A DNA stretch of 64,000 nt from Mucilaginibacter inviolabilis (GTDB lineage Bacteria; Bacteroidota; Bacteroidia; Sphingobacteriales; Sphingobacteriaceae), in contig NZ_JAANAT010000001.1 in assembly GCF_011089895.1 (NCBI RefSeq), positions 2,418,001 through 2,482,000 on the forward strand, read 5' to 3'. Positions 8,023 through 16,409 of the stretch are shown here, one piece after another; positions within the stretch are counted from its first letter, which is position 1, and each line of letters begins with the position of its first letter. The position numbers and the translations under genes are program-made. Under the pieces are notes generated by a model. The model was not told the DNA's origin, made no database searches, and was given only the letters and a program-made list of their open reading frames with translations.

Positions 8023-10769
8023 TGGCAAACGATAAAAAAATAAGCGATTTACCCATAGTATCGACCATTAGCGCAAACGACAATTCAGTTTTAGTAAAAA
8101 ATGGCACCGATTATCAATTTGCTTTCGATACGCTACTCCAGTTTATTGGCTCGGAATTAAGCGTGGGCGCAAATATCACCTTTGGAAGTACGCTCCCACC
8201 TAATAATACAGGCAAAAACGGCGACATCTTTATAAACACAACCACAGGCTCCTTTGCCCAAAAGCTCACCAATACCTGGACAGTCGTTTACACCCTGCCT
8301 CAGGGAAACAATACAGTGGATGGCACTGTTCTATACGGCAATAGTAACCCTGGAACATTGATAGGTAATAATAATGACACGTTTATCAATACAGCTAGCG
8401 GTATTTTCTTTAAGAAATCGACAGGCGTATGGAATCAGGTATTTTCTATGCAAACCGGTCCGGCTGGTCCGCGGGGTAACAGTGTACTTAACGGATCAGT
8501 AGACCCAACGGCAGCTATTGGTCAGAGTGGAGATTTTTACTACAACACTGCTACACAATATATATTTGGCCCTAAGTCTGCCAGTGCCTGGCCAACCGGC
8601 ACCCGCTTAAAAGGAGCAAATGGCAACACCATATTACATGGCACAACCACTCCGTCAAATCTCAATGATGGTGTTGATGGTGATTTCTTCATCAATATAA
8701 GTACGTATAATATATTCGGACCTAAAGTTGGTGGTATATGGCCTGCGCCGTTTTCTTTAATATATGACCTAGGATATACACCAGAAAATTCGGCAAATAA
8801 AAATCAGCCCAATGGCTATGCAGGGTTAGATGGCACAGGAAAAGTTGCGGCATCCCAGTTACCAAGTTATGTAGATGATGTATTGGAATTTGCCAGCTAT
8901 GCTACCTTACCGCTAACAGGTGAAACCGGCAAAATTTATGTCACGCTTGAGACTAATCTTGAGTACCGTTGGAGTGGGTCTGCCTATATCCAATTGGTTG
9001 CCTCACCAGGTACTACGGATAATGTACCGGAAGGTAGTACCAATAAATATTTTACGGCGGCGCGGGTATTAAATACATTTTTAACAGGTATTAGCTTTTT
9101 AACTAATACCGCTGTTCTGGCCACCGATACTATCCTTCAGGCTTTAGGCAAACTGCAAGCTCAATTCAATTCACTATTGAAAATACCTGCAGGAGGAACA
9201 ACGGGGCAAGTTTTAGCGAAAACAAGCAGTATCGATGGTGATACTCATTGGATTGACATGTCTGAAGGTAGTACTAGTGAAACAATTGATCCTTATCCAA
9301 CTTTGCCAACGAATGCTGGTAAAGATGTAGAAGTATTTGGCACAAGTATCTCAGCTGGCTATGCTGTTAATCTACCGGATTTCCCATTTGGAGCATTGTT
9401 TGGCCAGATGACGGGAATGCAAACCTATAATAACCGGGCCCAATCGGCAACTAACAGCTTTTCGGCCCTGAGGCAATACTATGCCAACATGCCTGTATCG
9501 GGCAACAAAAATATAATCAGTTTAATTGAAATGGGGTTTAATGATTTCCAGAATACTGATAATGCTAAAAACTGCTCTAAGATATTCGGCTGTTTAAGCT
9601 CCGCTTTAGTAAGCAGTTTTACCGAAGTTATATACGCTGGAAATTTTAATTTCATGCAAAAAACGGGAGCATGGGCTGATTATGACACCAGTATACATGG
9701 GGGTAAAGCTGCTTATATTCCCCAAAATCAAGGACCTCCTTCAAAAGGTATATCCTCTAATGTTGCAGGCTCTACTTATACAATTGGAGGCAAAGGAGCA
9801 CCTTTAGTTATCGGAACTTATGCAGATGATGGGTCAGGTACGAACCCGCTGGGTGGTTTCACCGTTTCTGTAAATGGTAAAGTCATATACACCTACTCCC
9901 CAACAGGGAAAACGAACGGACTTACCGACAATAGCAATTATGATAATAGCATTACACCGTATCCTATACTAATTAAAAGCCAGTATCCGGATTTTACAAT
10001 TACGATTACTACACTTGATAATCTGCCTACTATCATTGATTACATTGCCTTTTTGGGAGATTGTAACATATATCCACCTGCTTTTGTAGCCCTTATACCA
10101 GAAAGATCGGATGCTGCGTATGCCGCAACATCGGGACTTGCCAGTAAAGCAAAAACAGCAGAAGCAAATATGGCTATAAAAAACGCAGTTGCTCAGTTTG
10201 CGGGCTATCCGGTAACCATATACGATCCGAATAGCGACGGATATGATCCGAATAATATAGATGATAGTGCCGATGGTGTTCACCCGACAGCTCTGGGTCA
10301 TCAGTTATTTTTAAAAAGCCTGTTAAATAAAACATTGCCGGTTGTTGGTTATCCTATGCCTGGCTTACCTGATGGCTCTACCGAAAAAGTAGTAAGTGTA
10401 GTGGCCACCGGCCCCGTATTAAATTATGATGTAGTAAACATTTTTGTTGCACCCACTAATTTGACTAATGCAGATTGGACGACAGGTGTGGCAGCGGTTA
10501 CAGGAGCTATTGGTCAGGAAAGCGCGGATACTAATTACAGGTATAAGTGTATAGGTGTAAATCAATGGATACGTCAGTTGATTATATCTCCTACCATTTT
10601 GGATTATTATATAGGAACTATTGACGATAGCGGAGGCGACAAAACGAGCACAGCCTTACAAACAGCATTCCCTTCGGCATTAGTCGGGCAACATGTTCGG
10701 GGGGTAAATAAAATGTATGAAAAAATTAACAGTACCGACTGGATTAAAACAGCAATAGCAGTAGCATAA
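8022..10769 (+). CDS. Tail fibre / receptor-binding protein with an SGNH (GDSL-like) hydrolase domain
   Basis: A 915-residue fibre. Residues 1-145 have repeated 'TLPPNNTGKNGDIFINTTTGSFAQK' type modules, found again near 160-230 (GDFYYNTATQYIFGP, GDFFINISTYNIFGP), as expected for a trimeric shaft. A short collagen-like GPAGPRG lies at about 148-154. From ~436 to 770 lies an SGNH hydrolase domain: block I is VEVFGTSISAG (GTS in place of GDS), and the Asp/His block is DDSADGVHPTALGHQLF near 746. Such domains usually remove acetyl groups from surface polysaccharide. The C-terminal ~140 residues are beta-rich and may bind the receptor. The next gene begins 2 bp after the stop. Confidence 0.82.
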   Translation: MANDKKISDLPIVSTISANDNSVLVKNGTDYQFAFDTLLQFIGSELSVGANITFGSTLPPNNTGKNGDIFINTTTGSFAQKLTNTWTVVYTLPQGNNTVDGTVLYGNSNPGTLIGNNNDTFINTASGIFFKKSTGVWNQVFSMQTGPAGPRGNSVLNGSVDPTAAIGQSGDFYYNTATQYIFGPKSASAWPTGTRLKGANGNTILHGTTTPSNLNDGVDGDFFINISTYNIFGPKVGGIWPAPFSLIYDLGYTPENSANKNQPNGYAGLDGTGKVAASQLPSYVDDVLEFASYATLPLTGETGKIYVTLETNLEYRWSGSAYIQLVASPGTTDNVPEGSTNKYFTAARVLNTFLTGISFLTNTAVLATDTILQALGKLQAQFNSLLKIPAGGTTGQVLAKTSSIDGDTHWIDMSEGSTSETIDPYPTLPTNAGKDVEVFGTSISAGYAVNLPDFPFGALFGQMTGMQTYNNRAQSATNSFSALRQYYANMPVSGNKNIISLIEMGFNDFQNTDNAKNCSKIFGCLSSALVSSFTEVIYAGNFNFMQKTGAWADYDTSIHGGKAAYIPQNQGPPSKGISSNVAGSTYTIGGKGAPLVIGTYADDGSGTNPLGGFTVSVNGKVIYTYSPTGKTNGLTDNSNYDNSITPYPILIKSQYPDFTITITTLDNLPTIIDYIAFLGDCNIYPPAFVALIPERSDAAYAATSGLASKAKTAEANMAIKNAVAQFAGYPVTIYDPNSDGYDPNNIDDSADGVHPTALGHQLFLKSLLNKTLPVVGYPMPGLPDGSTEKVVSVVATGPVLNYDVVNIFVAPTNLTNADWTTGVAAVTGAIGQESADTNYRYKCIGVNQWIRQLIISPTILDYYIGTIDDSGGDKTSTALQTAFPSALVGQHVRGVNKMYEKINSTDWIKTAIAVA

Positions 10770-10771
10770 AT

Positions 10772-11626
10772 ATGGGAACAATGTATAAAACAGGAGGCCA
10801 ATTATTAGGTGTAAATGGCTCTATATATAAATTCAACACATCATTGACTAGCATTATCAAACCGCTTGACCCGCAGCCACCAAACGGCGTTAGTGATATG
10901 TGTATAGACACTTCTACTAACAGATTGTTTGTAATTCCACCTGGAACAGGTGGTCAGGTGTGGGTATATAGTACTATTACATTAAGCCGAACAAACGTTA
11001 TTTCCGGTTTTTCGGCACCTCGGTTTATTAGAAAAGACCCCAATCCGGCTAATAACAGAGTAACTGTGTATGACTTCAATAACAATGGTTTTATGTTTAT
11101 TGACTTGACAACATTGGAAGTAAGTAACACTACATTTTCAAGTACTGTAATAGATGGCGGGTTTGATTATGACCAAAACATCGGACGTAATCAAATATTG
11201 GTTTCACCGAGGCCAAACACTGTTAGTATTTTAAACGCTACCACATTTGCAGTTGTACAACAAATAATTGACCCTCAAATTATAAACTCAGGAAAGGTTA
11301 GGCGTAATGCTCATAATGCTGATGAAATAATTGTATTTAATGGAGGTTACCTTAACGTAGTGGTAATGAATATGGCAAATTTGTCTTATACATTTAAAAC
11401 ATTTTCTAACGGGGCATTCGATGCAGATGCAGACCCCAATTTGCCCAATAACATAATATATTCAGCGATATCAGCTGGTTCAGCCAAATACACAGCGTCC
11501 GATTTTGGATTTATAGAAAGTTTAAATTTTCCGTCTGCATTTGTGGTGGTTGCTGACCCAACAATCGCTAATCATCAATTATTTTTTGGAGGTGGCCCAA
11601 TTCTGTATGCTGCAATATTGGGCTAA
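10772..11626 (+). CDS. Phage-encoded beta-propeller-like protein, unknown function
   Basis: A 284-residue protein that begins 2 bp after the fibre gene. It consists of repeated beta segments with a 'D.(T/S)TN.(L/V)(F/W)V' theme (MCIDTSTNRLFVIPPG; RKDPNPANNRVTVYDFNNNG; DYDQNIGRNQILVSPRPNTVSILNATT; NAHNADEIIVFNGGYLNVVVMN), reminiscent of six- or seven-bladed propellers of the YVTN/SMP-30 type. There is no signal peptide. As the gene after a tail fibre it may be a tail accessory or fibre-associated protein, but this is inference. Base composition falls towards AT here and stays low through the following acyltransferase, hinting at a more recent module. Confidence 0.6.
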   Translation: MGTMYKTGGQLLGVNGSIYKFNTSLTSIIKPLDPQPPNGVSDMCIDTSTNRLFVIPPGTGGQVWVYSTITLSRTNVISGFSAPRFIRKDPNPANNRVTVYDFNNNGFMFIDLTTLEVSNTTFSSTVIDGGFDYDQNIGRNQILVSPRPNTVSILNATTFAVVQQIIDPQIINSGKVRRNAHNADEIIVFNGGYLNVVVMNMANLSYTFKTFSNGAFDADADPNLPNNIIYSAISAGSAKYTASDFGFIESLNFPSAFVVVADPTIANHQLFFGGGPILYAAILG

Positions 11627-11669
11627 GTAAGAATAGTTGGCATTGATTTTAAAGGTTATTTAATTTATA

Positions 11670-11677
11670 TATATTTG
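11670..11677 (+). promoter_or_regulatory. Candidate -7 promoter box (TATATTTG) for the acyltransferase gene
   Basis: TATATTTG fits the Bacteroidota -7 consensus TANNTTTG and lies 4 bp upstream of the ATG at 11682. The matching -33 TTTG is not clear (ATTG at 11642 is 24 bp away), so the box is only partly supported. It suggests separate expression of this gene. Confidence 0.4.
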
Positions 11678-11681
11678 AGCA

Positions 11682-12767
11682 ATGCCAACCATACAAACCA
11701 AACCATCTATCTCTATATCCCAAAGCCTAAAGAACAGTTATTATCACTCCCTAAACGGATTTAGGGGAATTTCTATAATACTTGTTGTTATTTATCATTT
11801 ACATTTATTTAACGGTGTTATTACCAATTATATTTTTAATGGTAGGTTAGGCGTAGGTATCTTTTTTGTGCTAAGTGGCTTCTTGATAACAACATTATGT
11901 CTTAAAGAAAAAGAATTAACCAGCAATATTTCATTGAGTAGTTTTTATGTTAGAAGATTATTAAGGATATTTCCAGTTGCTTATCTGTATATAATTGTAA
12001 TTATTACTCTAAATGTAGTTTACAATTTAGGTATCCCGCGTTTTCAGTTTGTTGGTGCTGCTTTATATGTTATGAATTTTAGTTATTTCAGAAGTCATAA
12101 CTTCACCTATGTATTAGCTCATTACTGGACGCTCTCAATTGAGGAACAATTTTATTTGTTGTTTCCATTCATATTGAAATTTAGTCGAAAACTATTCTTC
12201 TACACTATAGCCTTTATAGTTTTTGGGTTGCCTCTAATTTACAGCATCCAAGAAATGTGTTCTACCATAAATCAAGGACTTATATATTATTTTACCCATT
12301 ATTTTATTAAATTTCAGTGTATAGCTGTTGGATGTTTGTTTGCATTATTGGCGTCCAATAGGTTTTTTGACCATGAATGGATTATAAAAACAAAGATTAT
12401 AGGTAATGTATTAGCTATATTTCTGATATTCTATCTTAATTTTGATGATTTCTACAGTCTTAAAACGACGTATATTAATCTTATTATATCAATTTTAGTT
12501 GGTTATTTAATTATCACTAATCTTTTGGTTAGTAAAGATTGGTTATTCAGGTTTTTGAATACTAAGATTATGTCATTTATAGGTATTTTATCTTATAGCA
12601 TTTACATTTGGCAAATGGTATTTACTTCATTCGATCCTAAGTTACCTCATATATTTTCAAAGCTACCATACAATATTCCGGGGCTAATTATTGTCCCTTT
12701 ATTGTCCTATTTCTTTTTTGAAAAGTACTTCTTAAATCTAAAAAGGAAGTTTAGTAGAGTTAAATAA
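11682..12767 (+). CDS. Acyltransferase 3 family O-acetyltransferase (prophage accessory gene)
   Basis: A 361-residue integral membrane protein with about ten hydrophobic spans. It has the family's hallmarks: an N-terminal helix with LNGFRGISIILVVIYHLHLFNG (the His near 41 is the catalytic position in this family), GVGIFFVLSGFLIT, YVRRLLRIFPVAYLY, and HYWTLSIEEQFYLLFP. Members such as OafA transfer acetyl to sugars of the O-antigen or other glycans. A gene of this kind in the late region of a prophage, with low GC content and possibly its own promoter, fits lysogenic conversion: changing the host surface to block further phages. The acceptor sugar cannot be read from sequence. Confidence 0.9.
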   Translation: MPTIQTKPSISISQSLKNSYYHSLNGFRGISIILVVIYHLHLFNGVITNYIFNGRLGVGIFFVLSGFLITTLCLKEKELTSNISLSSFYVRRLLRIFPVAYLYIIVIITLNVVYNLGIPRFQFVGAALYVMNFSYFRSHNFTYVLAHYWTLSIEEQFYLLFPFILKFSRKLFFYTIAFIVFGLPLIYSIQEMCSTINQGLIYYFTHYFIKFQCIAVGCLFALLASNRFFDHEWIIKTKIIGNVLAIFLIFYLNFDDFYSLKTTYINLIISILVGYLIITNLLVSKDWLFRFLNTKIMSFIGILSYSIYIWQMVFTSFDPKLPHIFSKLPYNIPGLIIVPLLSYFFFEKYFLNLKRKFSRVK

Positions 12768-13026
12768 AATCATAAAAAAATTACATGCCGTTTTATTTTT
12801 GGTTACATGTAGCTTTTGCAACTTTAATCCTCAACCTTTTTAATCAAGTTCAATTGCTCGATTAAACATCTTCATGTCTGAATAACAAAAATCAATAAAA
12901 TCGTTTTGCCCACATTTTATTACTTTACTACACCAATAAAATAAGCCAACCTTATTATCTGTCTCAACTTCTCCGTTAGCAGATGCTCATTTAATCATCG
13001 GGAATTACTCCCCTAAATCATTCACA

Positions 13027-13182
13027 ATGAAACGATACACAATTTTTATCGGGGGCCTTGTCATGCTCTCTTCATGCATGGTTCAACGGCAGCACAAACT
13101 CGAACATGCGGCTCTTGATAGTGTAAAAAAACTCAACGTTGCCGGAGCTATAACCGATAGTATTTACTCCTTAAAAAAATAA
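13027..13182 (+). CDS. Small lipoprotein, candidate outer-membrane spanin
   Basis: A 51-codon gene, short and easily missed. The N-terminus is a lipoprotein signal: MKRYTIFIGGLVMLSSC with the lipobox LSSC, cleavage before Cys17. The mature ~35 residues are charged and helical (QRQHKLEHAALDSVKKL). It starts the lysis cassette, 4 bp before the holin-like gene. Together with the anchored coiled-coil protein at 13865 it could form a two-component spanin that disrupts the outer membrane. The upstream gap 12768-13026 (259 bp) is AT-rich with no obvious gene and may contain the cassette's promoter. Confidence 0.6.
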   Translation: MKRYTIFIGGLVMLSSCMVQRQHKLEHAALDSVKKLNVAGAITDSIYSLKK

Positions 13183-13185
13183 GCT

Positions 13186-13404
13186 ATGCAAAAAACAACT
13201 TCAAACTTTCTAAGCCTAAACACCCAGGACTTCATTAAGGGCTTAATAGTAACTATAATCAGCGCGGTATTTACCCTTGTTGCACAGTCTGTTCAACAAG
13301 ACCGGCTTACATTTAATTTCACCACTATATGGCATACCGCTGTAGCGGCAGGCATTGCTTACCTGGGTAAAAATCTGTTTACTCCGGCAAAACCTATACA
13401 ATAA
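13186..13404 (+). CDS. Holin-like small membrane protein
   Basis: A 72-residue protein with two hydrophobic segments (residues ~18-36, FIKGLIVTIISAVFTLVAQ, and ~48-64, IWHTAVAAGIAYLGKNL) and a short charged C-terminus, which is the standard layout of class II-like phage holins that open the inner membrane for the endolysin. The identity is inferred mainly from context: the stop overlaps the lysozyme start by 1 bp (TAATG). No family signature is recognised. Confidence 0.65.
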   Translation: MQKTTSNFLSLNTQDFIKGLIVTIISAVFTLVAQSVQQDRLTFNFTTIWHTAVAAGIAYLGKNLFTPAKPIQ

Positions 13405-13868
13405 TGAAGATTAGTAAAAATGGCATTACCCTCATCAAAAACTTTGAGGGCCTGGTACTGCATGCTTATAAAGATATTGCCGGAGTATGGACAATTGGCT
13501 ATGGTTCCACCAGATATAAGAACGGTGAAGCCATAAAACCAGGCGACAAGCTAAGTAGCGAAGTAGAAGCTAATTTGTTATTACAAGACACCCTTGGCAA
13601 ATATGAAACCGCGGTAAATAGCTATGTTCTTGTTCCGCTTACACAAAATCAGTATGATGCACTGGTATCATTTACCTATAACCTGGGTACAAACGCGCTG
13701 TTACATTCCACCTTGTTAAAAAAATTAAACGAAAAAGATTATGCTGAGGCCGCCAATTGGTTTACCCGATGGAACAAAATTACCGACCCGAAAACGGGTA
13801 AGAAGATAACAAGCGACACATTAACAACAAGGCGCGCAAAAGAAAGCTCATTATTCAGACAACCATGA
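13404..13868 (+). CDS. Phage lysozyme, glycoside hydrolase family 24 (endolysin)
   Basis: A 154-residue T4-type lysozyme that cleaves the N-acetylmuramyl-beta-1,4-glucosamine bond of peptidoglycan. The catalytic set is complete: Glu15 in KNFEGL, Asp24 in AYKDIAG and Thr30 in VWTIGYG, the same 9- and 6-residue spacing as E11-D20-T26 of T4 lysozyme. Downstream are the typical LTQNQYDALVSFTYNLG and FTRWNKI segments and the RRAKE end motif (RRxxE). There is no signal peptide, so the enzyme needs the holin gene just upstream. The stop overlaps the next gene by 4 bp. Confidence 0.95.
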   Translation: MKISKNGITLIKNFEGLVLHAYKDIAGVWTIGYGSTRYKNGEAIKPGDKLSSEVEANLLLQDTLGKYETAVNSYVLVPLTQNQYDALVSFTYNLGTNALLHSTLLKKLNEKDYAEAANWFTRWNKITDPKTGKKITSDTLTTRRAKESSLFRQP

Positions 13869-14116
13869 CAACTATAGAACATCGCGAAATTAAGGGCATT
13901 ACCCTTAAAAATATCCTGGTGACTGTACTCAGTACCATCAGTATAGTTATGTCGGTTATGACGACCTATTTTCAATTGAAAAGTGACATTAAAGATGTGC
14001 GTTCCATTCAAGAGACGCAATCCCGCGTCAATGAAATAAGATTGAAGATTTTAGAGGGCCAGGTGGCCGTATTACAACAAGATGTAAACAAACTTAAAGA
14101 CAATAGAAAAAGATGA
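13865..14116 (+). CDS. Anchored coiled-coil protein, candidate inner-membrane spanin
   Basis: An 83-residue protein with one membrane span (residues ~15-33, NILVTVLSTISIVMSVMTT) and a C-terminal coiled coil of about 45 residues (LKSDIKDVRSIQETQSRVNE...LEGQVAVLQQDVNKLKDN). This is the layout of Rz-type inner-membrane spanins, which have a short N-terminal anchor and a helical periplasmic arm. It lies 4 bp into the end of the lysozyme gene. Partner candidate: the lipoprotein at 13027. The family is not recognised by sequence motif, so the role is inferred from architecture and position. Confidence 0.55.
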   Translation: MTTIEHREIKGITLKNILVTVLSTISIVMSVMTTYFQLKSDIKDVRSIQETQSRVNEIRLKILEGQVAVLQQDVNKLKDNRKR

Positions 14117-14568
14117 GCTTAAACACTTTTTTAAAAAAAATCTGGAATCAGATCGAGGTTCTTTTTGGTGGACTCCCATCAGAAATTAAAACAGCATTGC
14201 ATATTGGCATCACGATAACAGAGAATATCAAAAACTTTATCGACTCCCCTACTGTAGATATTCTCACTTCCATTATTCCTGGAACTGTTGATGATATGAT
14301 CAAAGATAAACTCCGGGTATCTCTCCCCATTTTCTTAACCGAATTAAAACTGGTTGAAAGTTCTTTAAACTTAACTCAACCAGACCTTATTGTAAAAGCC
14401 GCAATCTCGGTTATACAAACTATGGATAAAAACATTAAACCGGGAATTCTTCATCAGCTATCTATACTGGTGGCACAACTTGCAGCCGATGGAAAGTTAA
14501 GCTGGAGTGATGGCGTACTTTTATCGCAATGGTATTATGAACATAAATTCAAAGCGATTGAAGAATAA
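14113..14568 (+). CDS. Hypothetical phage protein at the right end of the element
   Basis: A 151-residue, probably soluble helical protein with hydrophobic segments (LPSEIKTALHIGITITENI; LHQLSILVAQLAADGKLSWSDGVLLSQWYYEHKF). The last segment resembles a small all-helical domain with an EF-hand-like loop (DGKLSWSDGVLL). It overlaps the upstream gene by 4 bp and thus belongs to the lysis operon. Such helical proteins with 'DGKISW.E' motifs are common near phage lysis genes in Bacteroidota, but I cannot assign a function. Confidence 0.55.
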   Translation: MSLNTFLKKIWNQIEVLFGGLPSEIKTALHIGITITENIKNFIDSPTVDILTSIIPGTVDDMIKDKLRVSLPIFLTELKLVESSLNLTQPDLIVKAAISVIQTMDKNIKPGILHQLSILVAQLAADGKLSWSDGVLLSQWYYEHKFKAIEE

Positions 14569-14591
14569 AATTAAGATTAATTTTTGAGGTG

Positions 14592-14675
14592 TGCCCAGGA
14601 GCGGATTCGAACCGCCACATCCTTACGAATGCCACCCCCTCAAGATGGTGCGTCTACCAATTTCGCCACCTGGGC
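14592..14675 (-). tRNA. tRNA-Leu (anticodon GAG)
   Basis: The reverse complement folds as a class II tRNA: acceptor GCCCAGG/CCTGGGC, D arm GCGAAATTGGTAGACGC, anticodon stem CCATC/GGTGG with loop TTGAGGG (anticodon GAG, Leu), a long variable arm, T arm GCGGTTCGAATCCGC. The CCA is not encoded. Its 3' end lies 23 bp from the last phage gene. Confidence 0.95.
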
Positions 14676-14735
14676 TTTTTATTAAAAAATAGTAGCCTTA
14701 AATAATTACTTAAGGCTACTTAATCAAATCAGGCG

Positions 14736-14819
14736 TGCCCGAAGAGAGACTCGAACTCTCAAGAGACAATTCTCAACGGCTTCTGAGACCGCAACGTTTA
14801 CCAATTTCGCCATCCGGGC
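14736..14819 (-). tRNA. tRNA-Leu (anticodon CAG)
   Basis: Class II tRNA: acceptor GCCCGGA with TTCGGGC, D arm GCGAAATTGGTAAACGT, anticodon stem GCGGT/GCCGT with loop CTCAGAA (anticodon CAG, Leu), long variable arm, T arm with GTTCGAGTC. The pair of Leu tRNAs is 60 bp apart, in the same orientation, and so probably co-transcribed. Confidence 0.95.
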
Positions 14820-15000
14820 TTATTGTTTTGATGCTTCAATATTGCAATAAAGCAATTTTCGACACCAATTAATTAACAAGCGTGCAAATATAATCGTTTC
14901 AATCAAATTGCCATCTAAATAATATAAAAATTGATAACTAATTGCCATTTGCCTCTTTTTCAATTAATTTCGGATAAAACTGTATTCTTTATCCTATTCC

Positions 15001-16017
15001 ATGAAAACAAGATATCACCTCATTGTCAGCATTTTATTCTCTCTCCTATTGCTATCAACAATTTCAAGATCTCAAAGCATCATGATTTTACAACAAGACA
15101 AGCCTACTAGCATTAGAGGTTTATCTGTTGTAAATGATCAAACAGCATGGATCAGTGGCAGTAAAGGATACATTGCCCTAACCAACGATGGAGGAAAAAC
15201 ATGGAATTGGCAACAAATAAAAGGTTATGAAAAATCCGAATTTAGGGATATTGAAGCTTTTTCAGATAAGGAAGCAGTAGTTATGAGCTCTGGCACGCCG
15301 TCATTAGTATTAAAAACTATCGATGGCGGTAAAAGCTGGCAGGAGAAATATCGAAAAACCGATACCACTTACTTTTTTGATGCTATGGATTTTGCTAATG
15401 AACGACATGGGTATATACTTGGAGATCCTATCAAAGACAAGTTTTTGCTAATGGAAACTAAGGATGGTGGTGAAACGTGGGCGAATGTATCTAATCCTCC
15501 TGTTGCCTTACCGGGTGAAGCGGCTTTTGCTGCCAGTGGAACTTGTTTCAGGATATATAACGAAAGTTTATTTATTGTATCGGGAGGTAAAAACAGCAGA
15601 ATAATCTCCACTACAAATAATGGTGCTGAATATAATTATGTCAACCTTCCCATTATCCATTCAAAATCCAGTCAAGGGGCATTCTCTTTAGCAGCAGGAA
15701 AAAATAAAATCGTGGTGGTTGGTGGTGATTATGAAAAGGACAAAAGAGCAGACTCGGTAGCCACTATTTTCTCCACGCATCCGCCTATTTTTAACAACCC
15801 AATCCAGGGTCCATTAGGTTTTCAGTCATGCGTAGAATGTATTAAAGGTGATATATTTCTTTCTACAGGCACTTCCGGAAGTAATATAACTATGGACGGC
15901 GGCCACACCTGGAAGCAGATTGACAGCACAAGTTTTAATGTTTGCGGCAAAGCCAAACACGGAAAAATGATTTTACTTGCAGGAAATGGAGGCAAAATTG
16001 CCATTTTAAAAATGTAG
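15001..16017 (+). CDS. Exported YCF48/BNR-repeat beta-propeller protein
   Basis: A 338-residue protein with a signal peptide (MKTRYHLIVSILFSLLLLSTISRSQS). The mature part has BNR/Asp-box repeats of the form (T)xDGG(K/E)(T/S)W: NDGGKTWNWQQ near 64, IDGGKSWQE near 108, KDGGETWANV near 155, and MDGGHTWKQ near 300, each with an AxVGxxG-like beta strand. This is a beta-propeller of the YCF48/Hcf136-like or sialidase-like type. Bacterial members are exported proteins, often annotated as photosystem II assembly or oxidoreductase; the actual role in heterotrophs is unknown. It stands alone between tRNA genes. Confidence 0.85.
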   Translation: MKTRYHLIVSILFSLLLLSTISRSQSIMILQQDKPTSIRGLSVVNDQTAWISGSKGYIALTNDGGKTWNWQQIKGYEKSEFRDIEAFSDKEAVVMSSGTPSLVLKTIDGGKSWQEKYRKTDTTYFFDAMDFANERHGYILGDPIKDKFLLMETKDGGETWANVSNPPVALPGEAAFAASGTCFRIYNESLFIVSGGKNSRIISTTNNGAEYNYVNLPIIHSKSSQGAFSLAAGKNKIVVVGGDYEKDKRADSVATIFSTHPPIFNNPIQGPLGFQSCVECIKGDIFLSTGTSGSNITMDGGHTWKQIDSTSFNVCGKAKHGKMILLAGNGGKIAILKM

Positions 16018-16070
16018 TTTATTGGCAATGAATACCTTAAAAAATACTTATAAATTAATTCAAAAAAAGA

Positions 16071-16102
16071 CTTGCGCCATATATCAAATACTCCTATATT
16101 TG
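16071..16102 (+). promoter_or_regulatory. Promoter of tRNA-Lys
   Basis: CTTG (16071-16074), 20 bp, TATATTTG (16095-16102). It fits the Bacteroidota promoter TTTG-N19-20-TANNTTTG and lies about 50 bp upstream of the tRNA. Confidence 0.65.
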
Positions 16103-16153
16103 CACCACTTTAAACGGAAACGATAACACTATCGAAGAAGTTAGAAGAAAGAT

Positions 16154-16226
16154 GATTCCGTAGCTCAGCTGGTAGAGCATAACACTTTTAATGTTGGGGT
16201 CCTGGGTTCGAATCCCAGCGGGATCA
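16154..16226 (+). tRNA. tRNA-Lys (anticodon TTT)
   Basis: A 73-nt class I tRNA: acceptor GATTCCG/CGGGATC, D arm AGCTCAGCTGGTAGAGC, anticodon loop CTTTTAA (anticodon TTT, Lys), T arm CTGGGTTCGAATCCCAG, discriminator A. CCA is not encoded. The 3' half is duplicated at 16410. Confidence 0.97.
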
Positions 16227-16238
16227 CATTCGGAAACT

Positions 16239-16264
16239 GAAAAGCGCACTTAGGTGCGCTTTTC
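16239..16264 (+). terminator. Terminator after tRNA-Lys
   Basis: GAAAAGCGCAC-TTAG-GTGCGCTTTTC: an 11-bp stem with a T-rich right arm, immediately after the tRNA. Confidence 0.85.
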
Positions 16265-16337
16265 TTGTTTTATCACAACAAGAACGGCACTTTTTAGTAA
16301 TATTCGCATCAATTTAGATCAAAGTTTATCAATAAAA

Positions 16338-16388
16338 ATGGTTACCATTTCAGTTACCTATTTTCTAAAACCTGCGAAATATAACTAA
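16338..16388 (+). pseudogene. Possible remnant of an integrase N-terminus
   Basis: A 16-codon reading frame (MVTISVTYFLKPAKYN, then stop). A start of this kind resembles the N-terminal beta strand of Bacteroidota tyrosine recombinases, which often begin directly downstream of the tRNA they target. It sits between the tRNA-Lys and the second copy of the tRNA 3' end. The match is by eye over 16 residues only and could be coincidence. Confidence 0.25.
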
Positions 16389-16409
16389 AAACGCCCTTTT
16401 TACTAACGA

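Noticed and set aside
12768..13026. Terminator or gene after the acyltransferase
   Set aside because: TTACATG words occur twice but do not form a good stem, and no reading frame before 13027 looks real.
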